Source: Halorussus halophilus
GTDB lineage: Archaea > Halobacteriota > Halobacteria > Halobacteriales > Haladaptataceae
Reading direction: 5' to 3'
DNA: 64,000 bases
Assembly: GCF_008831545.1 (NCBI RefSeq)
Contig: NZ_CP044523.1
Location: 1,364,001-1,428,000 of the forward strand
A program made the translations under genes and the position numbers. Positions within the stretch are counted from its first letter, which is position 1; each line of letters begins with the position of its first letter. Shown here in pieces: positions 51,741 to 61,436 of this stretch. The notes beneath the pieces are model-generated. The model was not told where the DNA came from. It saw only the letters and a list, made by a program, of their open reading frames with translations, and did no database searches.

Positions 51741-54392
51741 TTAGTAGTCGCTCAGCCGCGACTCCAGAATGTTCCGGTAGGTGTCGTCTCCAGTCGCATC
51801 GGCGAGTCCTTCACACAACTCGCGCAGGTCGTCGGTAATCTCCCACTTGCTGAGGTACTCGGAGACGGACTTGCCATGTTCCCAGCGGTAGCGAAGGAAC
51901 TGCGCCTTGTCGAGGTCGGTGAGTTCTTCGTCGCTGTTTACGCGTGACTGGATGTAAACGATGCGCTTCTCGTCATCCCAAGTACCGAGCTTGAAGCCGT
52001 CGTCCATCTGGTAGAGGCGCATGTCCTCCATGCGCTCTGGTGTGGCGTTTGTCCCACGGGAGAGTTTATTGAGGTCGTCGTAGGACGCGTTTGGGGTCTC
52101 CAGCAGGTCAAGGAAGACGTCGATCTCACCGATGTCGCTCCCGTGCTGGATGACGCCATAAATCTCGTCGACGACCTCCTTCGCGGTCATCGTCTCGCCA
52201 GCCCGTTCGACCTTACCGTGGTGCTTCGAGTACTCATGGAAACAGCGTCCCATCTCGACGACGCCAATGTCGCCGCGTGAGAGGTCCCGGTTCTCTTCTA
52301 GACGTTGGCGGGTTTTCCGGGCAGTTCGGTAGATGTTCCGTCGGAGACTGTTCCAAGAAATTGGATTCCGTTCTGTTGCAGGACGGGCGACAATAATAAT
52401 GTCAAACGAGACAGCTTCTCCCTCGAAGAACTTGTGGGTGTCCGCAGAAATGGGATAAGTCGCGGTGACCTCAAATCCTACATCACAGAGTGCAGATAGA
52501 AGTTCGCCCCAAGATTCAACGTCACTGTGATGGTATGTGAAGGTAAGGACACCATCTTGCTTGAGTGATTTTGAAATCGCATTAAATGCTTGTCTGATTT
52601 CATCTTCAAATTCGTTAGCACCCTTCTTAGCTGCAGGATTAGCTACAATACTTTCAGCTCTGGGTGTTTTTTCAGGTTCAAATACCTCATATTCATCTTC
52701 TAACAGTACACGCTGCCAAACATAAAAGAAGTCAGATAGCTCTGAGTAAATAACATTGTCATAATAGGGTGGGTCTGTAATTACTGCATCAAATTCGTTT
52801 TCACCATTTAATTCTCGCATGTCTCCACAATAAGTAGACGCTTCATCACCGATTTTTTGTCTGAATGGAGGTGACTCAATCGTATCATCCTCTTCGATAT
52901 ATCTCTCGGTTGGTTCGTGTGCATATTTAATTCCATTAATAACCATTTCCCAGATAGACTCAAACGTCCCCATCCCATATTTTGTTCCCCAGACATTACC
53001 TTCGACAGGCTGCTGAGGAGGATCGAATGAATTTGATTTGAAAATATGGTTTGATTTATTTGCAGATGATTGATATGGTGTCATAACTGTATTCGTTCTC
53101 AACGCATCAGAAAACGCTAGAAGAAGATACTCAGCAGCATTTTGGTTCTCAATTCCGTCAATAGATCTCAATATCTTCGATAATGCCAATAGCTGGCGGT
53201 CATTGAACATGTCCTTCCACTGTTTGAAACCGTGGCGAAGAACGTTATGCCCCCCACCAATACTCCCTTCAAACAGGGTGCTATCCGTTTTAATCCCGGG
53301 AGGAATCTCTTCATTGGGTACATACTCTTTCAGTTCATCTGAACTTGACCATTCTTCCGCTGCTTCCTCATAGAGTTGAATATCTTCTTCTTCAACTGCT
53401 TTGTACCCTTTCACTTCTGATTTTGATCGCCCGTTAGAATCACAGGTCGGACAATAATATTCAACTGCATAGAGTCGCTGGTCAAACCCTCCTTGTTCTT
53501 GAATACCGTCTAAGACTCCGTACTTTTGTCCACAGTCTTCGCAAATATACCCACGATCAATATTTCCTTCTGATGGGGTGAAGTAGTGACTACATTCAGA
53601 ACAGGAGGATTCTTGTTGCCAATCATCTACCAGTACGACTGATTCACATTCTGGACAGAGAACATTATAACTACCCTGGTTTTCATACCGGCCTTTTCCA
53701 ACTCGATAATCCTTATATAGAGGAACCGTTGACTCACAAGAAACGCAATCCAATTCCTTGACCCACATATAATACATTACATCTGCCTTATGATTCCCGT
53801 TTGGGCAAGAAGTTTGATAGAACCTGAGAATATCCTCAGAAACATCGTCTTTTACTTGCTCAAATGCTGATTCGATTTCGTCTAAATCAGACTGCCCGGC
53901 CTCAACCTCTTTCTTTGAAACAAACCACGCTACTGGGTTTAGATCGTATCCAACCGATTTGGCCCCAAATCGAGAGGCTTCAACAAGAGATGTTCCACCT
54001 CCCATGAACGGGTCAAGAATTTTTTTCCCATCTACACTGACATCTTTTGAATAAAGTTTCCATAGACTTTCTGGATTCGCAAGATCGACGCTTTCCAATA
54101 GATCCTGTATATTATTGCTATCGTCGCTGAAATCACTGAGAGAGCCGTTTATACCGGGTTCGTGAACCGTTACTTTCTCGTCATCATCCAATAACGTATA
54201 AAGACAGATAGCACGAAAGACGCAGCCGTGTCGCCTTGCCCACCATTTGTGCATCGTATAAATCGGACGATAATGTCGCTTAGCGCGTTCCTCTTTTTCA
54301 GCAATTTCGTTAACGCGTTCTATGGGAAATCCTTTTTCGATAGGAAGTGTCTCCCGCCCATCTTCGCCAGACTCTCCGATTTCCTGAGACAT
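51741..54392 (-). CDS. DUF1156 zinc-containing adenine-specific DNA methylase
   Basis: An 883-residue N6-adenine or N4-cytosine methylase of the COG1743 type. The N-terminal DUF1156 signature HKWWARRHGCVFRAI is at about 48-62. SAM motif I is ILDPFMGGGTSLVEASRFG (about 125-143), and the catalytic motif IV is ITDPPYYDNVIYSELSDFF (about 540-558). Between them lie several zinc-ribbon cysteine pairs (CxxC near 217, 246, 264, 284 and 314). Such methylases are known from defence islands, where they mark self DNA. The gene is mosaic: the first about 635 codons are AT-rich, and the last about 250 are GC-rich like the neighbours. The C-terminal part could contact partners conserved in this host. Confidence 0.88.
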   Translation of the reverse strand: MSQEIGESGEDGRETLPIEKGFPIERVNEIAEKEERAKRHYRPIYTMHKWWARRHGCVFRAICLYTLLDDDEKVTVHEPGINGSLSDFSDDSNNIQDLLESVDLANPESLWKLYSKDVSVDGKKILDPFMGGGTSLVEASRFGAKSVGYDLNPVAWFVSKKEVEAGQSDLDEIESAFEQVKDDVSEDILRFYQTSCPNGNHKADVMYYMWVKELDCVSCESTVPLYKDYRVGKGRYENQGSYNVLCPECESVVLVDDWQQESSCSECSHYFTPSEGNIDRGYICEDCGQKYGVLDGIQEQGGFDQRLYAVEYYCPTCDSNGRSKSEVKGYKAVEEEDIQLYEEAAEEWSSSDELKEYVPNEEIPPGIKTDSTLFEGSIGGGHNVLRHGFKQWKDMFNDRQLLALSKILRSIDGIENQNAAEYLLLAFSDALRTNTVMTPYQSSANKSNHIFKSNSFDPPQQPVEGNVWGTKYGMGTFESIWEMVINGIKYAHEPTERYIEEDDTIESPPFRQKIGDEASTYCGDMRELNGENEFDAVITDPPYYDNVIYSELSDFFYVWQRVLLEDEYEVFEPEKTPRAESIVANPAAKKGANEFEDEIRQAFNAISKSLKQDGVLTFTYHHSDVESWGELLSALCDVGFEVTATYPISADTHKFFEGEAVSFDIIIVARPATERNPISWNSLRRNIYRTARKTRQRLEENRDLSRGDIGVVEMGRCFHEYSKHHGKVERAGETMTAKEVVDEIYGVIQHGSDIGEIDVFLDLLETPNASYDDLNKLSRGTNATPERMEDMRLYQMDDGFKLGTWDDEKRIVYIQSRVNSDEELTDLDKAQFLRYRWEHGKSVSEYLSKWEITDDLRELCEGLADATGDDTYRNILESRLSDY

Positions 54393-54469
54393 TGATCTAT
54401 GCCTACTACGTTATGTTGGGGCCATGTATAGCTTTCCGATATGCGGCTTGAAAGTTGATTGAAGACTTC

Positions 54470-55798
54470 CTATGAGACGGAAAACTCACTATCGCTTTGC
54501 CGCCATTCGGGAACGATATTCTCTAGTTCCTCAGATTGAATCTCTCCGGGCCGGTTCCCGAACACCCACTCCACGTCGTCAAGGTTCAGGTACGGCTCCT
54601 CCAGCCGCATCCGAAGTAGTTCCTGCAGCACGTCGGCCTTGAGCAGGACGATGTTGTCGATATCGGTATTCGTCCGTAGATCACGCAACGTCGATTCCTC
54701 AGTGTCACGGAACGAACTCGAGACGATGGCGAAGTAGATGTGCCGCTTGCCCTGGTCACGGAGCCGACGCGTATGGGTCTCGATGTACTCCCGGATCGTC
54801 CGGTCGTCGCGGCCGATTCGATATCCTTCTTCTCGTTTCTTCGCGTCATAAATGACTGCGTAGTCGTTCCGAGCCGCCTCGGCGATTCCGTCTGGATTTC
54901 GACCAGAGCCCTGTCCCAAAACCTCGGTGTCGAACCCGAGCATCTCGAATAAGGTACCGCATTTTTGCTCGAAGATAATCGGGAGATCGGTATCGACCGG
55001 CGCGTACCGGTTCACGGCTTCGTCTGTGCCGGCCGCGACTTCGTCTAAGTCGGCGACGACCGGCGGAAGGTACGGCTTATCGACGTCGACGAATGTCTCC
55101 GTCTCTTCGATTCCACCACCTGCTTCTTCCTCCTCGATTTCGGAATCGTCCCAATCTTCGTGCCAGTAGGTTGCATTGTCTACGTCCCGATACTCGACCG
55201 GACTTTCTAACCACGGTTCAGCCTCCACTCGCAGTTCGTCCAGCGTCTCGACGAAGTTCACGTATCGCGTTCCGTACGGCGCATCGGTATCGAGTAGGCC
55301 CACATCGCCGAGATACTGCTCCGATGTCGGATAGAATATCGGCCACTCAGTAGGCCGTTGAATGTGCCAGAAGTAACTGAGGAAGAAGATCGTCGACTTC
55401 GGGAAAGGGTCGGAATCGATGTCGTTGTCCTTCAACCGCTGCGTGTACTCGGCGAACGAATCGATCTTTGCTCCAGCCTCGTCTACCGACTCGGGCGGCT
55501 GGATAGCCTCCCGGAGCCGGTCGCCGAAATCGACCTCGTCTGGGGCGGCATTGAACAGCTTGTTAAAATGCATCTGGCCGATGAAGCCGTCGAACCCCCA
55601 GAGCTGGTTTCGCTTGTTGAGACCGTCGATCCGGCTCTTGAACTCAACGATGTCGACGTCATCACTCTGGAAATCGTCGATAAGCGGTCGAATCTTCTCC
55701 TCGGCGACATCGTCTCGCTTGCTGTTGTGTTCTCTGTAGTACTCTTGGGCCTCTTCACTGTCTACGAACTCCTGGAAGATGTCCTCCGGAATGACCAT
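54470..55798 (-). CDS. Putative PD-(D/E)xK endonuclease, first gene of the operon
   Basis: A 442-residue protein. The N-terminal half (about 1-200) is helical, with aromatic motifs (LWGFDGFIGQMHFNKLFNAA, FFLSYFWHIQRPTEWPIFYP), and an acidic linker lies at about 205-235. The C-terminal domain has FEQKCGTLFEMLGFDTEVLG, RNPDGIAEA and YAVIYDAKKREEGY, a clear PD...DxK active site like that of type II enzymes of the FokI-cleavage kind. It is divergent from the large ATPase gene and lies 77 bases before the methylase gene. Probably the system's nuclease. Confidence 0.72.
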   Translation of the reverse strand: MVIPEDIFQEFVDSEEAQEYYREHNSKRDDVAEEKIRPLIDDFQSDDVDIVEFKSRIDGLNKRNQLWGFDGFIGQMHFNKLFNAAPDEVDFGDRLREAIQPPESVDEAGAKIDSFAEYTQRLKDNDIDSDPFPKSTIFFLSYFWHIQRPTEWPIFYPTSEQYLGDVGLLDTDAPYGTRYVNFVETLDELRVEAEPWLESPVEYRDVDNATYWHEDWDDSEIEEEEAGGGIEETETFVDVDKPYLPPVVADLDEVAAGTDEAVNRYAPVDTDLPIIFEQKCGTLFEMLGFDTEVLGQGSGRNPDGIAEAARNDYAVIYDAKKREEGYRIGRDDRTIREYIETHTRRLRDQGKRHIYFAIVSSSFRDTEESTLRDLRTNTDIDNIVLLKADVLQELLRMRLEEPYLNLDDVEWVFGNRPGEIQSEELENIVPEWRQSDSEFSVS

Positions 55799-55991
55799 TA
55801 TTGTCTGCAGAGATACGCCGGGTTCTGTTTATGACTGTATATTTACGCCAACGGGAGACATCAACGTCGAGTGAATCAGCGGTGATTCTGTGATACCGTT
55901 GGACTCCTCGACTGTAGGTCTCCAAGGGCGGCAAGCCGAGGACAGTTACCGCAGTATTTAAGCTATTTACAGACACTTATCAGAATAACGA
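55799..55991. promoter_or_regulatory. Divergent promoter of the defence system
   Basis: Both operons start from this 193-base space. A TATA-like element serves each direction: plus-strand gtatatttac (about 55836-55845) for the nuclease operon, and gtatttaag/ctatttac (about 55952-55969) for the ATPase. Between them is a perfect 6 bp inverted repeat with a 4-base loop (gaatca 55873-55878, tgattc 55883-55888), a candidate operator that could control both. Confidence 0.5.
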
Positions 55992-58900
55992 ATGGCTAGT
56001 GCGGATTCTCTTACACGAACGATCGCGGACACGGTCACGATAAGCCGGGAACTCCGAGAGGAAGGCGAGATCGACGGGCAAGTCAAACTCTACAACGTCG
56101 TTGAGGAAGATGAGTTCGAGGCCGACGCGTCTACCTTCTTCGACCGGACGCTGATGACTCAGGGTCTTCGTGAGGGCTTCGTCGACCTTCGTGATACTCT
56201 TCGGGGTGACGCCAATTACGGCACGCACATCCTCTATGGGCCGTACGGGAGTGGGAAGTCTCACCAGATGGTGGCGATGTACCACTGTTTCGCCGATCCC
56301 GAGGCCGCCGGCGAGTTCGGCGATCATCACGTCGACGGCTTCAGTGACGCCTTGCCTGAAGAGGATAATTCAGAGGCAGTCACTGTCTCGCTCCAACAGC
56401 GTCAGCCTGACTACCTCTGGGAGCCACTCTTCGACGTTCTTGACTACGACGCGTCAGAGAGCGATCTCGACCCGTATCCAGATATGGAGACTATTCAGGA
56501 GGCCGCCGACGGGCGTACGGTCGCGTACCTGATGGACGAACTCGAAGACTGGTTCGAGCCGTTGAGTGGCGACCGGAAGAAGCGCAACCGCGGCTTCCTC
56601 CAAGCCTTCCTCGAAGCAGCCGACCTCAACGACAGTGGCGTCTTCGCCATCGTTTCCGTCCTTCGGAAGGGTTCTGACGTTCACCGAATCCTCGACAGGG
56701 AGAATGCATCTGAAGTCAATATGAGCAGCAAGGTCAGCAAGCAGGAGGTTATTCGCCACCGCCTTATCGACGACATCGACGAGGACGCTGTCGACGAGAC
56801 TGTTTCGGGCTACGTGGACGCATACGCCGACAATGACCACGTGCCGGACTCTGACATCCCGAGTGACCTCGCGAATGAGATGCGCGAGACGTACCCGTTC
56901 CACCCTGTCCTCCTGAATGCCCTCGAAACACGATACTACGCTGACGAGGGCAACCAGAACACGCGGGGAATGATCTATCTCTTCTCGAAGATTCTGACGA
57001 CCGCTGCTGATTCCAAGGCCGACCCAGACGACGAGGAAGCCTCCCTACTCATTGAAGAGACCGATCTCGTAACGCACGGCGACATCGATGCCGTCCTGTT
57101 CGACGATGAGCTTACTCGAATCAATATCGACCGTCCGGGTGTCTGTATCGACGACATCCGCAACCGTGTCGCCCCTGACGCGATTCCCTACGGCCGTCGC
57201 ATCCTGAACACGATTCTCCTATACAGTCTCAAGCCCGACGAGGGCGAGGGCGCGGGCAAGGCCGAGATCGTAATGGGAACTTACCAGACGGGCGACCTCG
57301 TTTCAGACATCGTCCTGAATCTCGAGCAGCTCTACGGAGTCGCGTGGTACCTCCACAAGCTCAACGGCAAGTACGCCATCCGCGACCGGCAGAATCCTAA
57401 CGCACTCATTCAAAACAAGGCCGAGGATGTTGACGAGCAAGTTGCATTAAGCCAAATTTCCGACACTGTCGGGCAAGTTTTCGGTAACAATGCGTACCCT
57501 GTCGGGTTCACAGATGGTGATTTGAAACAGGTTCCAAACACTCGCGAAATTAAGGTCGTCGTCAATGCCAGCGATTGGACGCAGGACAATATCGAAGCTG
57601 TAATCAAAAATTCTGATGGTAGTCGCGGTCGCGATTGGCGTAATACACTCGTGTTCGTTCAACCATCTGGAAGCAAGGCGATTGAATCAGGTACGGGATT
57701 CATCGAAAAATCCCGGTATATCAAAGGGGCTGAACGCGTGTTAGACGACGGTTCTCTTGATAGCGAGATACAGACTTCTGTAGAACGCCAAAAAGAGGAT
57801 GAGCAGCGCGAACTACGAGATCGTGTCGAGCTAGCCTATGGAGAGGTTCTTGACGGAATTGATCTTCTCAACGGGTTTGAGCTCGCTGCGGAAATGGATC
57901 TCAACGTATTTGTCGGTGATGATAAAGAAGAACTTGATGCGTCGAACATCGTAGAAGAGGCAACTACATCGGGACTCGAGCTAAGAGAGAATATTTGGGA
58001 AATAGTGGAGGATCTAATTGATCGACGTGATGAAGCTACTTTCGAGGACATCTACGAACAATTCCTTTGCGAACCTAAATATCCGATTCCGGGTAGCCCG
58101 AACGATGTGCTGAATGCTGCTGTTGAGGCGCTTGAAGACAAATCGGTGATCACACACGGCTCCAATGGCTTCTCTGAATCGCTACAGGGCAGCTCCCTCG
58201 ACACCACGATATTGAAAGAGAGCGACGTGCAACGGTGGACGGTCGACGACGTCGTAGAGGAACTCCGGCGGCGATTCGGTAGCGGAACGAAGGCGATCGA
58301 CATCGGGAACTTCGAGCTCGAACTCTTCGAGGATACCGAAATCTGGCTGGAAGGCGATGGCCACGACACGGTGATGACAGCTACCGCCAGCCTCGCGCAG
58401 GACGATCAATACGTCCTCTACAGTGGCACAGAGATCGCTACGAAGGCCAAATCTGACGCGACGATCCGCGACATTTCGGACGCCGAGCGAATCGGCACTC
58501 CCGAGGTTCGCGAACGCATTGGCGACGCCTTGGAGGGGAGCGGTCGGTCGAACACCCACCGAATCCTCGAAGAAATCCGCCGCGACGAGACAGTCTACCT
58601 TCCGGGAGACGAGACCAAGCAAGCGTTCCGGGAGGCAGTAATCGACTTCCTCGTGGACGATTATCTCGTCGACATCGATCGCGAATACACGGACTCACTC
58701 GACAACTTCGACAACTGTGATTCGAGGGACGTGACGCTTGTCCCCGTAGTGCCGGACGACGTCGGCGAGCAGATCCTTGACTATATCGACGATCTCGACG
58801 GGGGCGACGAGTTCACGGTCGGAAGCGTGGCCGAACGATTCGACGAGTCTGTCTCCGAAGACGCCGTTCAGACATACCTCCTGCAGAACCTCGGACGCGA

Positions 58901-59264
58901 GGCCGAACCAGAGTACGTGATCGCGTCGGATGGCTCGGGCGATCCGACACGGTGGTCGCCGGGGTATCAGTTCCGAGTGCCGAGTGGCGGCTGGCGCTTC
59001 GTGTTCAACGGCGATGACGTGGCAGAACTTCGGCGGAAATGGCGTCAAGACGAGGACTCCGGGGAAGTCACCTATGGAGAGGTGAGATTCCAGCTGGACA
59101 ACCGGATGGGCATTCCCGGGCCGCTCCAAGGCGCTGCGAGGATCAAAGAGACGATGACGAAGCTGACGCTCGAAGCGGGAGAGGACTTCACAAAGGTACG
59201 CGACCTCTTCGAGCAGATGCCGGACGAGGCGTCGAATATCTCCGTCGAAATCAACTTCGAGTAA
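55992..59264 (+). CDS. Large P-loop ATPase (DUF499/BrxC-PglY-like)
   Basis: A 1090-residue ATPase. Walker A is YGPYGSGKSHQM (83-90 core), and Walker B is TVAYLMDELEDWF (about 177-187). The arrangement GPYGSGKSHQMVAMYHCF recalls DUF499 (COG1483) ATPases, which are often found with DUF1156 methylases, and the BrxC/PglY ATPases of BREX/Pgl systems. I cannot decide between them. The rest is several helical/winged domains (about 640-1090) without catalytic motifs, suited to DNA or subunit binding. Codons about 473-713 are clearly AT-rich against a GC-rich remainder, suggesting that a central module was exchanged. It starts the plus-strand arm of the system and is followed two bases later by a small partner. 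Confidence 0.72.
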   Translation: MASADSLTRTIADTVTISRELREEGEIDGQVKLYNVVEEDEFEADASTFFDRTLMTQGLREGFVDLRDTLRGDANYGTHILYGPYGSGKSHQMVAMYHCFADPEAAGEFGDHHVDGFSDALPEEDNSEAVTVSLQQRQPDYLWEPLFDVLDYDASESDLDPYPDMETIQEAADGRTVAYLMDELEDWFEPLSGDRKKRNRGFLQAFLEAADLNDSGVFAIVSVLRKGSDVHRILDRENASEVNMSSKVSKQEVIRHRLIDDIDEDAVDETVSGYVDAYADNDHVPDSDIPSDLANEMRETYPFHPVLLNALETRYYADEGNQNTRGMIYLFSKILTTAADSKADPDDEEASLLIEETDLVTHGDIDAVLFDDELTRINIDRPGVCIDDIRNRVAPDAIPYGRRILNTILLYSLKPDEGEGAGKAEIVMGTYQTGDLVSDIVLNLEQLYGVAWYLHKLNGKYAIRDRQNPNALIQNKAEDVDEQVALSQISDTVGQVFGNNAYPVGFTDGDLKQVPNTREIKVVVNASDWTQDNIEAVIKNSDGSRGRDWRNTLVFVQPSGSKAIESGTGFIEKSRYIKGAERVLDDGSLDSEIQTSVERQKEDEQRELRDRVELAYGEVLDGIDLLNGFELAAEMDLNVFVGDDKEELDASNIVEEATTSGLELRENIWEIVEDLIDRRDEATFEDIYEQFLCEPKYPIPGSPNDVLNAAVEALEDKSVITHGSNGFSESLQGSSLDTTILKESDVQRWTVDDVVEELRRRFGSGTKAIDIGNFELELFEDTEIWLEGDGHDTVMTATASLAQDDQYVLYSGTEIATKAKSDATIRDISDAERIGTPEVRERIGDALEGSGRSNTHRILEEIRRDETVYLPGDETKQAFREAVIDFLVDDYLVDIDREYTDSLDNFDNCDSRDVTLVPVVPDDVGEQILDYIDDLDGGDEFTVGSVAERFDESVSEDAVQTYLLQNLGREAEPEYVIASDGSGDPTRWSPGYQFRVPSGGWRFVFNGDDVAELRRKWRQDEDSGEVTYGEVRFQLDNRMGIPGPLQGAARIKETMTKLTLEAGEDFTKVRDLFEQMPDEASNISVEINFE

Positions 59265-59266
59265 CA

Positions 59267-59653
59267 ATGGTCGAACACGGTAAACTCCCCGGTGAGTACA
59301 ACATCGTCGCCAAGGACGAGTACGACCTTTTTGACCATCAGGTGCCCGTTGAGGAGTTCGAGGAGATGCTTCGTGAGAACGATGTTCCGGACGAACTCTG
59401 TGTCGTTGGCCTCGACGATGTATTCGGCGACAACGATGCGGTAAACGAGTTGTCGGCAGTGATGGATCGTCGGGCGAACGGTCTTGAGAACCGCGATCCG
59501 CTACCAACGGTTCAATTCGCCGTCGAGGGGTCGTTTCAGCGTCGGCAACGGGACTTCGAGTTACAGGCCGGAAACGATTTCCATCGACTCAGTCGCATCT
59601 TCGGGCCACAGATTGACCGCCGGAGCAGCGAATGGCTCACTGCACCGTTCTGA
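59267..59653 (+). CDS. Small partner of the large ATPase
   Basis: A 128-residue acidic protein starting MVEHGKLPGEYNIVAKDEYD, two bases after the ATPase stop, so it is cotranscribed and probably its partner. It has mixed alpha/beta composition (VPVEEFEEMLRENDVPDELCVVGLDDVFGD; RQRDFELQAGNDFHRLSRIF). DUF3780 proteins often accompany DUF499 ATPases, but I cannot assign this one to that family. It converges with the McrC-like gene seven bases away. Confidence 0.5.
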   Translation: MVEHGKLPGEYNIVAKDEYDLFDHQVPVEEFEEMLRENDVPDELCVVGLDDVFGDNDAVNELSAVMDRRANGLENRDPLPTVQFAVEGSFQRRQRDFELQAGNDFHRLSRIFGPQIDRRSSEWLTAPF

Positions 59654-59660
59654 GGAGGAT

Positions 59661-61436
59661 TCAGAGAAGTCGGAAGTCGCCGACTACTGAAACGGTCGTG
59701 GGCGTTCCGTCCTCCCCACGCGTCACGAAGTATAAGTCGATTCGTTCGTCGCGTCCCTCTTTCCGGAAAACCGGGACACATGTCGTCGACCCCACCGAAT
59801 AATCTCGGCAGTGCGTCTCAATCTGTCGTCGCGTCCATTTCCCACCTTGCTCGAGGTCGGAGCGTGACCGATACTGCGTCGACAGAGTGTCAGCGGCCGC
59901 GTTGACCACTCGAAGCGAGAATTCGTGGACATTACTGAAGTCGAACGGCCCATCAGGATCGGTCAGGCGTTCCAGCGCGGACGCGTCATGCTGGTCGAGA
60001 CAAAGCGCATGTTCCTCTACTGCTCGGAAGACATCGAGGCCGGGGTAAACCTCGGCGATCGCCTCATGCAAGTAGTCGCGGATGCCGTCGTGGTAGCCGT
60101 CGAGCGAGAATCCATCGCTGTCAGGGGGGACGACTTGTAGCTCCGCATCCGTCTGTGAGACTGTCCGCGTCCGCGGCTCACCAAGCGGTGTCAGAAAACC
60201 CATTCGGGATGTGTCGAGCAAGTATGCGTAGCTGAACAGGCGCGATCGCGAGCCCCCACTCTTTACCGGATCTTTTCCCTCCGCGTAGTACTTCGAGTCG
60301 AGAACGGCCAGCGTCTCGTCACCTTCCTCAACCGCGTGATCCGGTTGGTGATACACCTGTGACTCGCTCTCGAATGGCTGGAGTGTCGGCGATCGAACGG
60401 CCGAAACGTTCTCGGTCTGTTCGATGCGGTCATACCCCTTGATCACATCTAGTTCGTCTTCGATAGCGACCTGCGAGTACTGCTCGAACAGCGACTCCAT
60501 ATTCAACACGTAGTCCACGACCAGTTCTCGGTCACCCTCCATCGCTGGCGTTCCGAGAGAGGAGGATACGACCGCCTTCGAAACCTCGACTGCCTGTCGG
60601 TAGTAGTGGCGTTGTTTCGGGAGATCGTGGAGCGAAAACTGACGATACTCAGGAATCCGTCGGCGATTACTCGTGACGTCGAGTTCCTTGAGGTTACATA
60701 CCTCCTGATGCACCTGCGAGAAGACATGGTAGTACGCCTGATGGTCGTACTTGTCCTCATACTGTCTAAAGAGTCGCAGTAAATGTGTCCCCGCGTAGTG
60801 AAGCAATGAGTTGGCCGGGTTGTCGTAGTTGACCTCCTTCAACAGGCAGTGCTGCTGGGCACGTCCCTCCGCCTGATTGACTAACGACTGCTTGATGTCG
60901 ATAACGCCTCGTGGCTGTTCGAGGTCGGCACGACGCGTCTCGAGTTGCCGGATGAATCCATTGCGATGGATGTCTTCGAGTCCGTTAAGGTAGTTGATCG
61001 CCAGAATCAGGAAGACATCCTCCAGATCGACGTCCTCAGTACGGAACTCATCGAGCGGGATTCCGTGGTACTCAACCGACCGCTTGCGACCGTGAACCGC
61101 CAGTAGCATATCGAAGATGTAGTCCCAATCGATCTTCGGCTCAATGCGGAGTTTTGATCTGGGCGTGAGACTAACTATACCCACATTGTCACGTGCGGTT
61201 ACGTGCATCACCGGGCCATCGAGTCGAACCTTGACGACTCGATACTCCTTGTCGCTATCGTCGATCGACTCCTGTGTCTTTACGAAGACATTGTCGGCCT
61301 CTTGCTCGAATGAGGCTCGACGGAGCTGGTCATCGATTGAGGGCGGACATCCCTCAATCCGGATCTCACCTCGCTCGGGCACGCTGAACGTACCGGGTTG
61401 GTAGGTGTACGATGCATCCGGGTCGGAAACGCTCAT
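59661..61436 (-). CDS. mcrC: McrC-like restriction subunit
   Basis: A 591-residue protein of the McrC family, the nuclease partner of the McrB motor. The N-terminal part has McrC features (VGIVSLTPRSKLRIEPKI, ILAINYLNGLEDIHRNGF). The nuclease core PD-(D/E)xK is seen as HQPDHAVEEGDETLAVLDSKYYAEGK (Asp and the DxK pair). It is longer than E. coli McrC (about 350), with C-terminal additions of about 170 residues. Its start overlaps the motor gene's stop by four bases. Targets could be modified cytosine DNA, but homologues differ. Confidence 0.82.
   Translation of the reverse strand: MSVSDPDASYTYQPGTFSVPERGEIRIEGCPPSIDDQLRRASFEQEADNVFVKTQESIDDSDKEYRVVKVRLDGPVMHVTARDNVGIVSLTPRSKLRIEPKIDWDYIFDMLLAVHGRKRSVEYHGIPLDEFRTEDVDLEDVFLILAINYLNGLEDIHRNGFIRQLETRRADLEQPRGVIDIKQSLVNQAEGRAQQHCLLKEVNYDNPANSLLHYAGTHLLRLFRQYEDKYDHQAYYHVFSQVHQEVCNLKELDVTSNRRRIPEYRQFSLHDLPKQRHYYRQAVEVSKAVVSSSLGTPAMEGDRELVVDYVLNMESLFEQYSQVAIEDELDVIKGYDRIEQTENVSAVRSPTLQPFESESQVYHQPDHAVEEGDETLAVLDSKYYAEGKDPVKSGGSRSRLFSYAYLLDTSRMGFLTPLGEPRTRTVSQTDAELQVVPPDSDGFSLDGYHDGIRDYLHEAIAEVYPGLDVFRAVEEHALCLDQHDASALERLTDPDGPFDFSNVHEFSLRVVNAAADTLSTQYRSRSDLEQGGKWTRRQIETHCRDYSVGSTTCVPVFRKEGRDERIDLYFVTRGEDGTPTTVSVVGDFRLL

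Noticed and set aside
48916-54392. DISARM
   Set aside because: A SNF2 helicase and a methylase are present, but DrmA, DrmB (DUF1998) and the PLD protein DrmC are not.
55992-59264. Complete BREX system
   Set aside because: The ATPase may resemble BrxC/PglY, but there is no PglZ phosphatase, BrxA, BrxB or PglX-type methylase in the window.
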